A DNA stretch of 64,000 bases from Prochlorococcus sp. AG-409-L14 (GCA_003215545.1 QCKF01000001.1:155110-219109); one strand, 5' to 3'; numbered from the stretch's first letter, positions 19,945 through 30,957 are shown. Numbers and translations are program-made. Notes: generated by a model from the letters alone, not told the origin.

Positions 19945-21264
19945 TTATTTTCTAACAAGACCTTCATACCGCTGAGAAATAACATAAGTTTGAACTTGCT
20001 TAGCTGTATCGATAGCCACACCAACAAGGATTAGCAAAGATGTCGCTCCAAGCCCCTGGAAAGTCTGAACATTTGTAGCTCGCTCAACTGCAGCAGGAAT
20101 AATTGCAACAGAACCAAGGAAAAGTCCTCCTAATAAGGTCAACCTATTTTGTACCCCAGATAAATAATTAGCAGTAGCACTACCTGGCCTAACCCCTGGG
20201 ATTGCTACTCCACCTCTTTTTAGATTTGAAGCTATATCAATAGGATTAATAGTTAAAGAAGCATAAAAGTATGCAAAACCAAGAATCAATGCGAAAAATG
20301 CAAATGCATAAGGCCAAGGATTTGCCGCGCCTGGGCTCAAGGTACTAGCAGCTTTAATCAGCAAAGGTATCTTCGTAAAATTAGCTATTGTTATAGGCAA
20401 AAAGATTAATGCAGATGCAAATATAATAGGCATTACACCTCCAGCATTTAACTTAAGAGGAAGATAACTTTGTCTAGTAGGCAATACTCCCGTGCCACCT
20501 ATCTGCCTTTTCGCACTAACAATAGGCAATCTTCGGGAACCTTCCTGAACAAAAATTATTCCTACAATTGTCGCTAAAAATACTGATAACAAAACAATTA
20601 TACCGACCACATCATTCCTATCTCCTGTCTGAGCCTTTTCAATAGTTGAACTAAGTGCCTTTGGAAGAGTAGCAACAATATTCAAAAATATTACCAATGA
20701 AGCCCCTTGGCCAATTCCTTTTTCAGTAATAATTTCACTCAACCACATAACAATCATCGAGCCAGTTACTAATGCCAATGATGTTTGCACTACAAAGGTG
20801 ACTTCACTAAGGCTTTCTATTGAGTATTGACGAAGAATTAGAGCGAAAATAATACTCTGTACAAGTCCCCACCCAAGTGCAACATATCTAGTTATTTGTG
20901 CGATTTTCCTCCTTCCAGCCTCACCCTCATTCTTTTGCAGATCCTCCAACTGTGGAAGTGCTGCTGTAAGTAATTGCAAAATTATCGATGCATTAATAAA
21001 TGGCAAAATTCCCAATGCAAATATACCCAATGTGGAAATACCACCTCCGGTAAATATGTCTAAAAAACCAATCAGTTGTCCTCCTTGTTCCAAGAAAGAT
21101 TGAAAGGCCTCACGGTCTATTCCAGGCATGGGAATATAGATTCCCAAACGAATCAATAAAAGCAACCCAAGCGTAGTAAGAACCCTTCCGCGAAGCTCAC
21201 TATTGCGCACTAATTGGCCAACTACTTCTGATGCGCTGGGATTACGACCCCTACTTACAAGCAT
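19945..21264 (-). CDS. secY: Protein translocase subunit SecY
   Basis: 439 residues with ten hydrophobic spans. The plug region GIYIPMPGID, the FALGILPFINASI segment and the cytoplasmic loop around GQGASLVIFLNI are typical. It forms the channel of the Sec translocon in the plasma and thylakoid membranes. It lies between rplO and adk, the standard spc order. Confidence 0.97.
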   Translation of the reverse strand: MLVSRGRNPSASEVVGQLVRNSELRGRVLTTLGLLLLIRLGIYIPMPGIDREAFQSFLEQGGQLIGFLDIFTGGGISTLGIFALGILPFINASIILQLLTAALPQLEDLQKNEGEAGRRKIAQITRYVALGWGLVQSIIFALILRQYSIESLSEVTFVVQTSLALVTGSMIVMWLSEIITEKGIGQGASLVIFLNIVATLPKALSSTIEKAQTGDRNDVVGIIVLLSVFLATIVGIIFVQEGSRRLPIVSAKRQIGGTGVLPTRQSYLPLKLNAGGVMPIIFASALIFLPITIANFTKIPLLIKAASTLSPGAANPWPYAFAFFALILGFAYFYASLTINPIDIASNLKRGGVAIPGVRPGSATANYLSGVQNRLTLLGGLFLGSVAIIPAAVERATNVQTFQGLGATSLLILVGVAIDTAKQVQTYVISQRYEGLVRK

Positions 21265-21368
21265 GTATCAAAAATGCGATGTGGAGTTTTACAAACTTTA
21301 TTATGAGGCAATTTATTGCTAATTAATCAAGATTTTTTCAATATTTTGTTGCTAGTTGAATATTCTCT

Positions 21369-21818
21369 TTAAATAATCTCACAAGTTCCACCTGCGGATT
21401 CTATTTTAGTTCGAGCAACATTTGTAAAAGCAGCAGCCTGGACACTAAGCTTCACTTTCAATACTCCATTTCCAAGAACCTTTAATGGATTCTTAGGGCT
21501 TGTCACCAAACCTTCTTTGACTAATGAATCAAGGTTAATTGTACTTCCTTCCTTAAGCTCATTCAAAGCAGATACATTGATTACTGTAAAAGCCTTTTGA
21601 TTAACTATTGGAAAATGTTTTAGCTTTGGGACCCTTCTATAAAGAGGCATCTGACCTCCTTCAAAGCCAGGGCGAGTTGGACGTCCTGATCTGGATTTTT
21701 GGCCTCGCATGCCAAAGCCACAACTTGCACCCTGGCCAGCAGCTATACCACGACCTTTGCGGAACTTACGTCTGCGAGCTCCAGAATTAGACTTTAAAGA
21801 ATCGAGTCGAAATGTCAT
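21369..21818 (-). CDS. rplO: Ribosomal protein L15
   Basis: 149 residues with the [20 protein letters not shown] start and the [12 protein letters not shown] and [14 protein letters not shown] motifs. In most bacteria rpmD (L30) separates rpsE from rplO; here the two are directly adjacent, as is normal for cyanobacteria. Confidence 0.97.
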   Translation of the reverse strand: MTFRLDSLKSNSGARRRKFRKGRGIAAGQGASCGFGMRGQKSRSGRPTRPGFEGGQMPLYRRVPKLKHFPIVNQKAFTVINVSALNELKEGSTINLDSLVKEGLVTSPKNPLKVLGNGVLKVKLSVQAAAFTNVARTKIESAGGTCEII

Positions 21819-21832
21819 TGGAATAATTTAAC

Positions 21833-22477
21833 TCAAGAATAGATCTGCTCAAGGGAGATTCCCCTTTCCTTAGCGGTCTGCTTATGAGTACGCAAACCAG
21901 CAAGTGCAACCATTGCAGCCCTTGCATTATTCAAAGGTGTTTTACTACCCAATCGCTTAGCAAGAACATTCTTTATACCAGCAAGCTCTAAAACCGTTCG
22001 TATTGATCCCCCTGCGATCACACCAGTACCAGGAGCAGCAGGGCGAATAAGCACACTAGCTGCTCCATCACGTCCATTTGAAAGAGTTGGTATTGAACTA
22101 TGCCTTGTCAAAGGAACCCTAACCAAATGTTTCTTACCATCTGCGACTCCCTTTCTCACTGCACCAATAACATCTCCAGCTTTCCCTACTCCTACACCAA
22201 CTTGGCCTTTTTCATTTCCTACTACAACAATGGCCCTAAAGCTCATCTTCTTGCCTCCTTTAACTGTTTTAGAGACTCTACGAATTTGTACTACACGTTC
22301 TTGCCATTCAGAATCTCGTTCCTGACCTCGGCGGTCTCCCCTCCTTCCTCTTCTTTCACCCCTACCTCCACCTCGCCGCTGTTGCTGCTGCTGTTCTTGT
22401 GGCTGGTTTTCAGCAGCAGGAACATCTGATGCTGCAGGGACATCTTGTTTGTTTGGCTGTTTTTTGGAATCAGTCAT
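21833..22477 (-). CDS. rpsE: Ribosomal protein S5
   Basis: 214 residues. Residues about 55-214 are S5, with [33 protein letters not shown] and the [18 protein letters not shown] motif. The first ~50 residues are a low-complexity Gln/Arg/Gly tail, which is longer than in E. coli (167 residues) but usual for picocyanobacteria. Confidence 0.97.
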   Translation of the reverse strand: MTDSKKQPNKQDVPAASDVPAAENQPQEQQQQQRRGGGRGERRGRRGDRRGQERDSEWQERVVQIRRVSKTVKGGKKMSFRAIVVVGNEKGQVGVGVGKAGDVIGAVRKGVADGKKHLVRVPLTRHSSIPTLSNGRDGAASVLIRPAAPGTGVIAGGSIRTVLELAGIKNVLAKRLGSKTPLNNARAAMVALAGLRTHKQTAKERGISLEQIYS

Positions 22478-22491
22478 CTTTAAAGCAGTAA

Positions 22492-22860
22492 TCAGAATTT
22501 AAGACCTGCCTCACGGGCAGCATCAGCAAGAGCTTTTACTCGTCCATGAAAAAGGTTGCCTCCTCTATCGAAAACAACCTTTTCAATCCCTTTCGCCAAG
22601 GCACGCTTAGCAACTAGCTCGCCAACAGCAATTGATGCATCGCAGCTACTACCTCCAGTCTTTAAAGAAGTGCGCAAATCTTTGTCCAAAGTTGAGGCTG
22701 CACAAAGCGTACTTTGCGCCACGTCATCAATGACCTGGGCATAAATATGATTATTAGAGCGGAACACAGCAAGCCTTGGACGCTGTGAAGTGCCACTCAA
22801 ATGACGACGCAACCGCCTATGCCGCTTCTGAGTCTGTTGTTTTCGAGAGATGTTGGACAT
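22492..22860 (-). CDS. rplR: Ribosomal protein L18
   Basis: 122 residues. [20 protein letters not shown] and IYAQVIDD, with [19 protein letters not shown] near the end, are diagnostic. The protein binds 5S rRNA. Confidence 0.97.
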   Translation of the reverse strand: MSNISRKQQTQKRHRRLRRHLSGTSQRPRLAVFRSNNHIYAQVIDDVAQSTLCAASTLDKDLRTSLKTGGSSCDASIAVGELVAKRALAKGIEKVVFDRGGNLFHGRVKALADAAREAGLKF

Positions 22861-22898
22861 GACTAAGTAAATTTAGAACAAATTGTTTAGGTTGATCT

Positions 22899-23438
22899 TT
22901 ATTTCTTACCGGACTTACCGGCTTTTCTAATGATTCTTTCACCCTCATATTTAATACCTTTACCTTTGTAAGGTTCAGGTGGCCTTATAGCCCTAATTTT
23001 GGCAGCCTCATTACCAACTAACTCTTTATCAGGGCCAGAGACAGTGACATTGGTATTATTTTCAACCTTAAAAGTAATTCCATCTGGAGGAATCACTTCA
23101 ACAGGATGGCTATAGCCAGCACTAACCACGAGATTTCTACCTTTAACTTGAGCCCTAGAACCAACACCAATTATTTCGAGTTTCTTTGAATAACCTTGAC
23201 TCACTCCTTCAACCATATTGGCAACTAAAGAACGACAAAGGCCATGCCTTTCTCTTGATTTTCTTTTCTCACTTGTTGGAGCAATTACAAGATTATTGTC
23301 TTGTTGAGTAATAGTCACTCCTTCAGGGAGAGTCCTACTCAGCTCTCCTTTAGGGCCTTTAACGGTGACAGAAAGACCGTTCAATGTCACAGCAACCTTC
23401 TCAGGAACTGGAATGGGGTTTTTACCAATACGAGACAT
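22899..23438 (-). CDS. rplF: Ribosomal protein L6
   Basis: 179 residues with the [13 protein letters not shown] start, [10 protein letters not shown] and the C-terminal [20 protein letters not shown] signature. Sits between rpsH and rplR. Confidence 0.98.
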   Translation of the reverse strand: MSRIGKNPIPVPEKVAVTLNGLSVTVKGPKGELSRTLPEGVTITQQDNNLVIAPTSEKRKSRERHGLCRSLVANMVEGVSQGYSKKLEIIGVGSRAQVKGRNLVVSAGYSHPVEVIPPDGITFKVENNTNVTVSGPDKELVGNEAAKIRAIRPPEPYKGKGIKYEGERIIRKAGKSGKK

Positions 23439-23453
23439 AATTAAAACTCCTTA

Positions 23454-23855
23454 TCAATAGACATAGCAGAGAACTTCTCCACCAACGCCTTGTTTGCGGG
23501 CATCTCGATCACTCATAACTCCTTTTGATGTTGAAATGATTGCCACGCCAAGACCACCAAGCACCTTAGGCAGTCCTCTGGTGTTCTTATAGATTCTCAA
23601 TCCTGGCTTGCTAACCCTCTGCATTGATCGAATTGTTGGATGGCGATGCTTACCGCTGTATTTCAATTCAAGGATTAATTGAGTACGGACACCCTCACCT
23701 TCTTCACTGATCTCAGCAATAAAGCCTTCCTGTTGAAGCACCTTTGCAATACTGCGTGACATGCGAGACGCTGGAATTCGAGTGGTCTCATGACGTTTCT
23801 CACTTGCATTACGAATGCGAGTAAGCATGTCTGAGATTGGATCATGGTTGGCCAT
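23454..23855 (-). CDS. rpsH: Ribosomal protein S8
   Basis: 133 residues from the ATG at 23855 ([17 protein letters not shown]). An upstream start at 23885 would add 10 residues and overlap rplE, and is less likely. The C-terminal [20 protein letters not shown] motif is intact. In E. coli S8 represses its own operon. No rpsN lies between rplE and rpsH, as expected in cyanobacteria. Confidence 0.97.
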   Translation of the reverse strand: MANHDPISDMLTRIRNASEKRHETTRIPASRMSRSIAKVLQQEGFIAEISEEGEGVRTQLILELKYSGKHRHPTIRSMQRVSKPGLRIYKNTRGLPKVLGGLGVAIISTSKGVMSDRDARKQGVGGEVLCYVY

Positions 23856-23881
23856 AGAGTTCTTATGCGATGCGGGCGGGC

Positions 23882-24421
23882 TCAAGTAGTACGGAAAGGC
23901 ATTCCCATCTCGCTTAGGAGAGCTCTGCCCTCTGCATCCGAACGAGCACTGGTGACAATGGTGATGTCCATACCTCTTATTGAGTCAATTTTGTCAAAGG
24001 AAATCTCGGGAAAAATCAACTGCTCCCTAACTCCAAGAGTGTAATTACCTCGACCATCAAAACTTTTGGGACTTACACCACGAAAATCCCTAATTCTTGG
24101 AAGAGCAAGGTTGATTAGGCGCTCCAAGAATGCATACATTCGCTCACCACGCAAGGTAACAGCACATCCAATTGGCATGCCTTGGCGAATTTTAAATCCA
24201 GCTATTGCCTTTTTAGCTCTTGTCACCAAAACTTTCTGGCCTGTAATCGTAGCCAGTTCTGTCATCGAAGCCTCTAAAGACTTTGCATTCTGAGCAGCTT
24301 CACCAAGGCCTCTATTAACGGTAACTTTGAGTACCTTAGGAACCTGATGAATGTTGGAGAGATTTAGATCTTTCAGCAATTTTGGCTGGATTTTCTCTCG
24401 ATAGCGTTTTTTCAGTGACAT
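23882..24421 (-). CDS. rplE: Ribosomal protein L5
   Basis: 179 residues with [39 protein letters not shown] and RIRDFRGVS. It binds 5S rRNA with L18. It is preceded by a 68-base gap that holds a hairpin next to the rplX stop. Confidence 0.97.
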   Translation of the reverse strand: MSLKKRYREKIQPKLLKDLNLSNIHQVPKVLKVTVNRGLGEAAQNAKSLEASMTELATITGQKVLVTRAKKAIAGFKIRQGMPIGCAVTLRGERMYAFLERLINLALPRIRDFRGVSPKSFDGRGNYTLGVREQLIFPEISFDKIDSIRGMDITIVTSARSDAEGRALLSEMGMPFRTT

Positions 24422-24471
24422 GGAGTTGGTAAGAGTTGCTTCTGGACTTGGTCAGAAAGCGGTGAAATACG

Positions 24472-24513
24472 AAAACTGGGAAATCTGAATCAATCGATCA
24501 GTTCCCCAGTTTT
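24472..24513 (-). promoter_or_regulatory. Hairpin between rplX and rplE
   Basis: On the minus strand AAAACTGGG (24513-24505) pairs with CCCAGTTTT (24480-24472). The stem brackets the rplX stop codon and 24 intervening bases. It is not followed by a long T run, so it is more likely an mRNA-stability, processing or attenuation element than a full terminator. Its placement in a longer gap of an otherwise tightly packed cluster is suggestive only. Confidence 0.45.
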
Positions 24514-24846
24514 TTTAAGGCGTCGTTTCTTATTGCCATCTTTATCGATGACAAATTCCACTCGACTTGCAATTTGCTTTTTACTGGAATAAATCATCAC
24601 TTTGGAAGCATGCAAAGAAGCTTCTTCAGTCACAATCCTTCCACTCTCTCCTTCCTGCGTTGGTTTTACATGACGAGTACGGAGGTTTACTCCTTGCACG
24701 ACTACATGATTTAAAACAGGCAAGGTCCTTATTACCTCGCCTGTTTTACCTTTATCTTTTCCATTTATTATTTTAACTAAATCACCTTTTTTAATACGCA
24801 TTTTAATGCGCTCTGTCGACTTGACTTTTGGGAAAGAGCTATTCAT
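24490..24846 (-). CDS. rplX: Ribosomal protein L24
   Basis: 118 residues. [20 protein letters not shown] and [13 protein letters not shown] are the L24 KOW-domain signatures. Two starts are possible: ATG at 24846 and ATG at 24801. A strong GGAGG lies eight bases before 24846, inside the end of rplN, while 24801 has none, so the longer form with a 15-residue N-terminal extension is preferred. The start directly abuts the rplN stop. Confidence 0.96.
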   Translation of the reverse strand: MNSSFPKVKSTERIKMRIKKGDLVKIINGKDKGKTGEVIRTLPVLNHVVVQGVNLRTRHVKPTQEGESGRIVTEEASLHASKVMIYSSKKQIASRVEFVIDKDGNKKRRLKKTGELID

Positions 24847-25212
24847 TTATATAACCTCCGGGGCTAAAGAAACAATTTTAGTAAAACTCTTTTCTCGAAG
24901 CTCTCTAGCCACGGGACCAAAAACCCTAGTCCCTCTTGGGTTTTTATCATCATTTATAAGTACTGCAGCATTATCATCAAATCGAATTGAATTTCCTGTA
25001 TCTCTTCTCATAGTTGCCTTAGTACGTACGACTACAGCTTTCACAACATCTGACTTCTTAACTCCCATATTTGGCATTGCATCTTTAACGGCTGCGACAA
25101 TCACATCGCCTACGTGTGCATAGCGACGATTTGAGCCAAGAACCCGAATGCATTGGATCCTTTTTGCACCACTGTTATCAGCAACAGTCAAAAAAGTTTC
25201 TTGCTGAATCAT
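24847..25212 (-). CDS. rplN: Ribosomal protein L14
   Basis: 121 residues with [32 protein letters not shown] and the [14 protein letters not shown] end. Its start overlaps the rpsQ stop by four bases. One of the most conserved 50S proteins; there is no ambiguity. Confidence 0.98.
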   Translation of the reverse strand: MIQQETFLTVADNSGAKRIQCIRVLGSNRRYAHVGDVIVAAVKDAMPNMGVKKSDVVKAVVVRTKATMRRDTGNSIRFDDNAAVLINDDKNPRGTRVFGPVARELREKSFTKIVSLAPEVI

Positions 25213-25475
25213 TTCGCCACCTCCTCAGCCTGAATACTGTGACCAAGAACTTCTGATACTGCCCAGCGTTTTGAAGAACTTAGAGGCCGAGTCTCAGTAA
25301 TTCTTACTCTGTCACCTACACGACAATTGTTTTCAGCATCATGAGCTTTGTATCTTGTGGTCCGACTAACCGTCTTCTGATAGATGGGATGTGGAAAGCG
25401 GTTCTCTACCGCTACCACCACTGTCTTGTCCATCTTGTCACTAACAACGGTGCCGACCCTTTCCTTGAGTGCCAT
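25209..25475 (-). CDS. rpsQ: Ribosomal protein S17
   Basis: 88 residues from the ATG at 25475 ([15 protein letters not shown]). A TTG at 25496, overlapping the rpmC stop, would add seven residues and has no ribosome site. The [16 protein letters not shown] and [13 protein letters not shown] motifs are standard. Confidence 0.97.
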   Translation of the reverse strand: MALKERVGTVVSDKMDKTVVVAVENRFPHPIYQKTVSRTTRYKAHDAENNCRVGDRVRITETRPLSSSKRWAVSEVLGHSIQAEEVAK

Positions 25476-25492
25476 GGTTTTTAAATAGGTAA

Positions 25493-25711
25493 TCAAGTGA
25501 GAGAAGTGGGGGAGCTATGTCGCTCCTGTTGAACTGTTAAAAGTTGAGCCAACTTAATGCGAGCCTCCTTAAAACGATGTGTGTTATTCAGCTGCCTTGT
25601 AGCTTGCTGAAAACGAAGATCAAAAAGTTCCTTACGAACTCCTGAAATCTGCTCTGTAATGTCAGAGTCACTGAGATTACGTAATTCGGCAGTATCAAGA
25701 CGTGGCGTCAT
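25493..25711 (-). CDS. rpmC: Ribosomal protein L29
   Basis: 72 residues with the helical-hairpin pattern of L29 ([20 protein letters not shown]). It lies at the 50S exit tunnel, where nascent-chain factors bind. It follows rplP by two bases. Confidence 0.95.
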   Translation of the reverse strand: MTPRLDTAELRNLSDSDITEQISGVRKELFDLRFQQATRQLNNTHRFKEARIKLAQLLTVQQERHSSPTSLT

Positions 25712-25713
25712 AA

Positions 25714-26193
25714 TTAATTCTCCGAAATTGTTGTTGATGAAGGAGAAGAACTGCTAGCCATTGCAAAACTCTCAGAGTCTTCTTCTAAAGCAATAAATTT
25801 TGTTTTGACAGGAAGTTTGTACTGTGCCAGACGCATTGCTTCACGAGCGATTGCTTCGGTGATTTCTTCCCCACCCATTTCAAACAAAATTCGACCTGGC
25901 TTCACAACAGCAACCCAAAATTCTGGATTGCCTTTTCCTGAACCCATTCGAGTTTCAGCAGGCCTCATTGTGACTGGTTTATCAGGGAAAATACGTATCC
26001 AAATCTTCCCTCCACGTTTTACGTATCGAGTCATGGCTCTTCGGCTTGCTTCTATTTGCCTAGAAGTAACCCAGCCACACTCTTGGGCCTGAAGTGCAAA
26101 TTGGCCAAAAGCGATGGTATTACCCCTTGTGGCAACACCTCTCATACGGCCCCTTTGTTGTTTGCGGAATTTGACTCGTTTTGGACTAAGCAT
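25714..26193 (-). CDS. rplP: Ribosomal protein L16
   Basis: 159 residues. The [20 protein letters not shown] start, the [19 protein letters not shown] segment and the ALRL-type C-terminal helix are intact. A Ser/Glu-rich tail of about 20 residues extends beyond the usual ~137-residue core and is probably disordered. Confidence 0.97.
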   Translation of the reverse strand: MLSPKRVKFRKQQRGRMRGVATRGNTIAFGQFALQAQECGWVTSRQIEASRRAMTRYVKRGGKIWIRIFPDKPVTMRPAETRMGSGKGNPEFWVAVVKPGRILFEMGGEEITEAIAREAMRLAQYKLPVKTKFIALEEDSESFAMASSSSPSSTTISEN

Positions 26194-26211
26194 TGTTTTA
26201 GGTCTCCTTCA

Positions 26212-26940
26212 TTAACCCTCGTTGGAGCGATCTTCAAATTGTTGGGGCCTTCGATTACCCCTTCGCCTAGGGCTTGCACCAACAGGCAAAGGTTGATCTT
26301 CTTTGGCTAAAACCTCTCCTTTAAAAATCCAAACTTTGATCCCAAGAACTCCGTAAGTCGTAGTAGCAACCTTAGTTGCATAATCAATCTCAGCTCTAAG
26401 TGTATGCAAAGGAACTCGCCCCTCACGAGTCCATTCTGTGCGGGCAATTTCTGCCCCATTAAGACGCCCTCCCACCTGAATCTTTAGACCAAGGACCCCT
26501 GCCCGCTGAGCTCTTTGAACAGCCATTCGAATTGTTCTACGAAAGGCAACACGCTTTTCCAACTGTTGAGCGATATATTCTGCCAACAAAAACGCATCAG
26601 CATCAGCTCGTTCTACTTCAACAACATTTATTCTCACCTGGCGACTTCCATCTCCAATAGTTTTTTGTATGCCTGAACGAAGTTCTTCTATACCACTACC
26701 CTGACGACCAACGATTACCCCTGGACGTGCAGTTTTCAATTCAACTTCAAGTTGATCGGCCTTACGAGCAATCAAAACATCACTGATTCCTGCAGTCCCA
26801 TATTTCTTCTGAATAAAGCGACGAATCCTGTCATCTTCTTGCAAAAGAAGGGGGTAAGTCTTTGCAGGAGCGTACCAACGCGAACGGTGCTCCTGGGTTA
26901 TCCCAAGGCGAAGGCCAGTTGGATGGATTTTGTGTCCCAT
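26212..26940 (-). CDS. rpsC: Ribosomal protein S3
   Basis: 242 residues with [14 protein letters not shown], the KH domain around [15 protein letters not shown], and the [25 protein letters not shown] C-terminal domain. It lines the mRNA entry channel. Confidence 0.98.
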   Translation of the reverse strand: MGHKIHPTGLRLGITQEHRSRWYAPAKTYPLLLQEDDRIRRFIQKKYGTAGISDVLIARKADQLEVELKTARPGVIVGRQGSGIEELRSGIQKTIGDGSRQVRINVVEVERADADAFLLAEYIAQQLEKRVAFRRTIRMAVQRAQRAGVLGLKIQVGGRLNGAEIARTEWTREGRVPLHTLRAEIDYATKVATTTYGVLGIKVWIFKGEVLAKEDQPLPVGASPRRRGNRRPQQFEDRSNEG

Positions 26941-26956
26941 CAGTCTTTATCGAGGG

Positions 26957-27325
26957 TCATGAGTCTGTTGAAGATGTCACAGCAATACTGATGTGACATG
27001 TCTGCTTTTTGATCGCGAAGGCACGACCTTGAGCACGGGGTCTATACCGTTTCATGGCCGGCCCCATATCAGCCGAAGCTTGAGAAATTACCAAAGAAGA
27101 GGGATCTAATCCAAGATTATGCTCAGCGTTAGCAACGGCAGATCTCAAAACTTTTGTAATTGGACCAGTAGATCTATAAGGCATAAACTCGAGCATAATC
27201 AAGGCATCTCTATAAGAACGACCCCGAATCTGATCAAGAACTCGCCTTACCTTCGAAACGGATCCGCGTATATACCTGCCATGGGCAAGAGCAGAAGTTG
27301 ATTTAATTGATGTTGCAGTAGCCAT
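26957..27325 (-). CDS. rplV: Ribosomal protein L22
   Basis: 122 residues from the ATG at 27325 ([20 protein letters not shown]). An in-frame TTG at 27334 overlaps the rpsS stop and is closer to the GGAGG ribosome site, so either start is possible. [19 protein letters not shown] and the [13 protein letters not shown] loop of the exit tunnel are present. Confidence 0.96.
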   Translation of the reverse strand: MATATSIKSTSALAHGRYIRGSVSKVRRVLDQIRGRSYRDALIMLEFMPYRSTGPITKVLRSAVANAEHNLGLDPSSLVISQASADMGPAMKRYRPRAQGRAFAIKKQTCHISIAVTSSTDS

Positions 27326-27330
27326 TTTAT

Positions 27331-27606
27331 TCAACGTCCTCCTTTCTTATCTCTAATGTGGCCCCTATAAGTCCTTGTTGGTGCAAATTCACCAAGTTTA
27401 TGGCCAACCATTTGTTCAGTAATAAAAACTGGAACATGATTTCTACCGTTATGAACGGCAATTGTATGGCCAATCATTAATGGCAAAATTGTGGATGCCC
27501 TTGACCAAGTCTTAATGACAGATTTGTCATCTTGAGAGTTTTGCTTCTCAATCTTCTTAAGAAGACTGTCAGCAATAAAAGGGCCTTTTTTGAGTGAACG
27601 TCCCAT
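27331..27606 (-). CDS. rpsS: Ribosomal protein S19
   Basis: 91 residues with [40 protein letters not shown] and [14 protein letters not shown]. Sits between rplB and rplV. Confidence 0.98.
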   Translation of the reverse strand: MGRSLKKGPFIADSLLKKIEKQNSQDDKSVIKTWSRASTILPLMIGHTIAVHNGRNHVPVFITEQMVGHKLGEFAPTRTYRGHIRDKKGGR

Positions 27607-27644
27607 GGCGAAGGTTTATAGAAAAGTGCAATCGGTGTTAAAAA

Positions 27645-28508
27645 TTAGGCATCTCTACCACCACGACTCCGCTTAGAGACACGGCGGCGTTTCCTAAGTA
27701 CAAACCGGTTGCTGGGCTTGTTCCGCTTGCGGGTCTTAAGGCCGAGGGCGGGTTTACCCCAAGGAGTAACTGGTCCTGATCGACCAATAGGAGCCTTACC
27801 CTCACCTCCACCATGTGGGTGGTCACAAGGGTTCATAACACTTCCTCTGACTTGAGGTCTACGCCCAAGCCACCTTCTACGGCCAGCTTTACCAAGGCTG
27901 GTATTGCGTATTTCCGAATTCCCAACCTCTCCAAGAGTTGCATAACACTCTCTACGCACGAGTCGAACTTCAGTGGAAGGAAGCTTTAAAGCGACATAAT
28001 CACCCTCTTTAGCCATTACTTGAGCACTACTACCAGCTGTTCTAACCATTTGACCACCACGCCCCTTATACAACTCAACACAATGGACACTGGACCCTAA
28101 AGGGACATCAGAGAGTGGCATTGCATTGCCTATTTCTACAGGAGAGTTAGGCCCTGATACAACTTCCTGGCCAATGGTTATGCCTGCAGGAGCAAGAATA
28201 TAACGCTTTTCACCATCTGAATAAAACAATAGTGCTAGGCGAGCATTGCGATGAGGGTCGTAGTGAATAGCCGCAACTTTTGCCTTGACTCCATGCTTAT
28301 TGCGTCGAAAATCAACGATCCTATAAAGACGTTTATGACCACCACCTCTATGCCGACATGTGATAACTCCTCGATTATTTCGACCCTTGCGGCGATGTTT
28401 TGAAACCAATAACGACTTCTCAGGTTTACCCCCTGTTACCTCACTGAAATCAGTAACTACCCTTGTTCGAGTGCCAGGTGTATAAGGTCGGAAAGTTCGG
28501 ATTGCCAT
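27645..28508 (-). CDS. rplB: Ribosomal protein L2
   Basis: 287 residues. The conserved [13 protein letters not shown] loop with the functional histidine near the peptidyl transferase centre is present, along with the [20 protein letters not shown] segment. Length is slightly above the E. coli protein (273). Confidence 0.98.
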   Translation of the reverse strand: MAIRTFRPYTPGTRTRVVTDFSEVTGGKPEKSLLVSKHRRKGRNNRGVITCRHRGGGHKRLYRIVDFRRNKHGVKAKVAAIHYDPHRNARLALLFYSDGEKRYILAPAGITIGQEVVSGPNSPVEIGNAMPLSDVPLGSSVHCVELYKGRGGQMVRTAGSSAQVMAKEGDYVALKLPSTEVRLVRRECYATLGEVGNSEIRNTSLGKAGRRRWLGRRPQVRGSVMNPCDHPHGGGEGKAPIGRSGPVTPWGKPALGLKTRKRNKPSNRFVLRKRRRVSKRSRGGRDA

Positions 28509-28522
28509 GATTTTTAATCTCC

Positions 28523-28825
28523 TTAGGACTCAGGGAATAAATCAATCTTGTTGCCTTCTGCTAGACGCACTACAGCCTTTTTGACTTGAGAGCGCTTACC
28601 AGCAAAACGTCCAACTCTTCTAGTGCGCCTTGGTGGGTTCATGGTACTTACACCTAAGACACGAACGTCAAACATCTTTTCAACTGCTGCTTTGATGTCA
28701 GGCTTGGCAGCACGATGGTCGACCTCAAATGTGTACTGATTAATCTCTAGGGCCCTTGTTGCCTTCTCGGTAATCAAGGGTCGCCTAATTACATCAGCGA
28801 GCCTATTTGCAAATCGTTCAGTCAT
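28523..28825 (-). CDS. rplW: Ribosomal protein L23
   Basis: 100 residues from the ATG at 28825 ([20 protein letters not shown]). AAGGAGG lies nine bases before this start; an ATG two codons earlier is too close to it. The start overlaps the rplD stop by eight bases. Longer upstream starts run into rplD without support. L23 docks trigger factor and SRP at the tunnel exit. Confidence 0.96.
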   Translation of the reverse strand: MTERFANRLADVIRRPLITEKATRALEINQYTFEVDHRAAKPDIKAAVEKMFDVRVLGVSTMNPPRRTRRVGRFAGKRSQVKKAVVRLAEGNKIDLFPES

Positions 28826-29456
28826 CTCCATATACCTCCTTAATGGCTGAGAGAGCGTCTTCACCCAAAACCAATGTATTGGCATGGAGTAAATCAAAAA
28901 CGTTAAGCTGATTAGCTGCTACCAACTTGACTTTTTCAAGATTTCGAACTGAACGCTTAATTACCTCAGAAGGGCTAGAGAGAATAATCAAAACCTTGGT
29001 ATTAGGCTTTATTCCAAATCTTTCTAGGCAAGCACTAATCTCACTGGTCTTAGGAGTTTCCAAAGACAAGCCAAAATCTTTCACGACTTTTATATCATTT
29101 ATGCGAGCCATTAGTGCTGTTCTAAGAGCCAAGCGTCTTTCCTTACGATTCATGCCAAGGTTGTAACTCCTTGGCTTTGGCCCGAAAATAATTCCTCCCC
29201 CTGGACGTAGCGGAGTACGAATAGAACCTTGTCTTGCTCTACCAGTTCCTTTTTGTTTATAAGGCTTTCGTCCACCGCCTCGAACTTCAGATCTTGTAAG
29301 AGTGCTAGCTGTACCCTGCCGACTATGAGCTTGGTGACGAAGAACAGCACGATGCATTAAATCACCTGCTGAGGAGTCCTTAGCCACCTTCAAATCAAGA
29401 CTTGCCTTACCGGCTTCTTTCCCTTCCCAATTAAGGACAACGCAATTAGCCATCAC
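28818..29456 (-). CDS. rplD: Ribosomal protein L4
   Basis: 212 residues with the basic extended loop [19 protein letters not shown] that reaches the exit tunnel, and the C-terminal [16 protein letters not shown]. Its start overlaps the rplC stop by four bases. In E. coli L4 controls the S10 operon; here no S10 gene precedes rplC. Confidence 0.97.
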   Translation of the reverse strand: MMANCVVLNWEGKEAGKASLDLKVAKDSSAGDLMHRAVLRHQAHSRQGTASTLTRSEVRGGGRKPYKQKGTGRARQGSIRTPLRPGGGIIFGPKPRSYNLGMNRKERRLALRTALMARINDIKVVKDFGLSLETPKTSEISACLERFGIKPNTKVLIILSSPSEVIKRSVRNLEKVKLVAANQLNVFDLLHANTLVLGEDALSAIKEVYGDD

Positions 29457-30109
29457 TTACCTCCATTTTTGGGTTGATTACCCACTCGGTTAGCTGGGCG
29501 AATATTTAATAAAGACCCAGGCTTACCTGGCACAGAACCTTTAACTACCAATAAGTTGCGATCAGAATCAACTTTCAAAATAGTTAATCCACGAGTTGTA
29601 ACCTTTTTCCCTCCATAACGACCGGCCATTCTCTTACCTGGGTAAATACGACCTGGCGTAGTACCAGCACCAGTAGAACCCGGTTGTCGATGGTTTTTAG
29701 AACCATGACTCATAGGGCCTCGACTAAAACTATGACGTTTCTGATAACCAGAAAAACCTCGCCCCATCGAGTCACCACTAACATCAACCTTTTGACCTGC
29801 TTCAAAGTTACCCACAGTGATAGGGCTCCCAAGGTCAAGGCCATTTAAGTCATTAACTCGATACTCGCGTAAATGCCTAAGTAGTCCCTCACCTGACTTT
29901 GCAAGATGTCCCTTTGCAGGTTTAGATATCAACTTTTCTCTAATTTCCCGAAAGCCAATTTGCACAGCAAAATAGCCATCGGTGTCATTACTTTTGAGCT
30001 GGGTAATCCTACAAGGTCCTGCTTCGATCAAAGTGACCGGTACAGCTTTACCTTGTTCATCAAAAAGCTGAGACATACCCAGCTTCTTCCCAAGGATGCC
30101 AATAGACAT
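29453..30109 (-). CDS. rplC: Ribosomal protein L3
   Basis: 218 residues starting [20 protein letters not shown], with the [13 protein letters not shown] and [20 protein letters not shown] motifs near the peptidyl transferase centre. It is the first gene of the 16.7-kb minus-strand ribosomal run. The cluster promoter must lie in the 30110-30495 gap shared with ndhN. Confidence 0.98.
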   Translation of the reverse strand: MSIGILGKKLGMSQLFDEQGKAVPVTLIEAGPCRITQLKSNDTDGYFAVQIGFREIREKLISKPAKGHLAKSGEGLLRHLREYRVNDLNGLDLGSPITVGNFEAGQKVDVSGDSMGRGFSGYQKRHSFSRGPMSHGSKNHRQPGSTGAGTTPGRIYPGKRMAGRYGGKKVTTRGLTILKVDSDRNLLVVKGSVPGKPGSLLNIRPANRVGNQPKNGGK

Positions 30110-30495
30110 GATTAAAAAGAAACGCCAGCGGTAATACCTCTTGTATGAGGTTGTGTGTAATTAGTTGATTAATTCAAAGCTATTAATCAGAAAACCCTTG
30201 TTCCTTATTGAAAATAAGAAACTAGATTATCGTCAAAAACTAGCGGGTGAATCAACTTGGCTGGGACTTAGCCGACCTAATTTAAATCGTCAGTTTCCCG
30301 GCAAACTTTGGGTAGAAACCCATCTTGCTCTGGCCTATCAACCCAGCGCATTCGCTGGACCTGCTTCGCCTCCTGGAGGCCCGGCTAGCGGACGGGCACA
30401 GAATGAAGCAAACTAAAACACTACACTATCGACTGTCAGAATCAACCAAAAATGAATTTGCTGGCAGAATTATTTTGGTTCTAAAGATTTAGGCA
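30110..30495. promoter_or_regulatory. Divergent promoter region rplC / ndhN
   Basis: About 385 bases between divergent genes. A plus-strand frame at 30165-30416 has no recognisable protein content. The region must contain the promoters of the ribosomal cluster and of ndhN-ldpA. It also carries the GC-rich structured element described separately. No convincing -35/-10 pair was identified by eye. Confidence 0.55.
30343..30410. ncRNA. GC-rich multi-hairpin element, candidate structured RNA
   Basis: In an AT-rich setting this segment can fold into several helices: CCAGCG (30343-30348) with CGCTGG (30353-30358); GCCTC (30368-30372) with GAGGC (30376-30380); GCCCG (30379-30383) with CGGGC (30393-30397), sharing two bases with the previous helix; and TGCTTC (30362-30367) enclosing them with GAAGCA (30405-30410). 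The strand is unknown, because the element could be the rplC leader, part of the ndhN leader or a free RNA. I checked it against RNase P RNA, SRP RNA and tmRNA motifs from memory and saw no match. Confidence 0.4.
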
Positions 30496-30957
30496 ATGCC
30501 GCTTTTACTCTCTGGACAAGGTTTTCGCCATGATCTCGAGTCTGCTGGTTGCCTGGCTATTCTTGTACCTCTAGAAGGAGGTTCTGAGACAAGGCTTCTC
30601 CGTAGACTAAGAGCATCCGGATATAAAACCCAAATTTTTTCTGCTAGGGGACTTGGAGATCCGGAAGTATTCCTCATGCAGCTCCATGGAATAAGACCAC
30701 CTCACCTGGGCCATCAATGCATTGGCAGGAATGGTGCTTTAGGTGAAGTCCAGCAAGTCGCCCCACAATTAGGAGATTTACTAATTGGTAATAGTCCAAT
30801 TGCTCTTTGGTTACTCGAAGGCCAAGTGTTGTCCAAATCTGAATTGATAAGCCTAAATGATTTATGTCAACGAGAACCTCGTTTAAAAATTATTGTTGAG
30901 ATGGGTGGAGCAAGAAGTCTTAAATGGCAATCTATGCCCAGCTATCTATCTAATTAG
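30496..30957 (+). CDS. ndhN: NAD(P)H-quinone oxidoreductase subunit N
   Basis: 153 residues, NdhN, a cyanobacterial and chloroplast-specific stromal-arm subunit of NDH-1, which drives cyclic electron flow and respiration. The start [20 protein letters not shown] and the [20 protein letters not shown] segment are family-typical. ldpA follows 41 bases later on the same strand. Confidence 0.93.
   Translation: MPLLLSGQGFRHDLESAGCLAILVPLEGGSETRLLRRLRASGYKTQIFSARGLGDPEVFLMQLHGIRPPHLGHQCIGRNGALGEVQQVAPQLGDLLIGNSPIALWLLEGQVLSKSELISLNDLCQREPRLKIIVEMGGARSLKWQSMPSYLSN

Noticed and set aside
30165..30416. 83-codon plus-strand frame between rplC and ndhN
   Set aside because: Low-complexity Gly/Ala/Pro end comes from the GC-rich hairpins; no ribosome site and no family resemblance.
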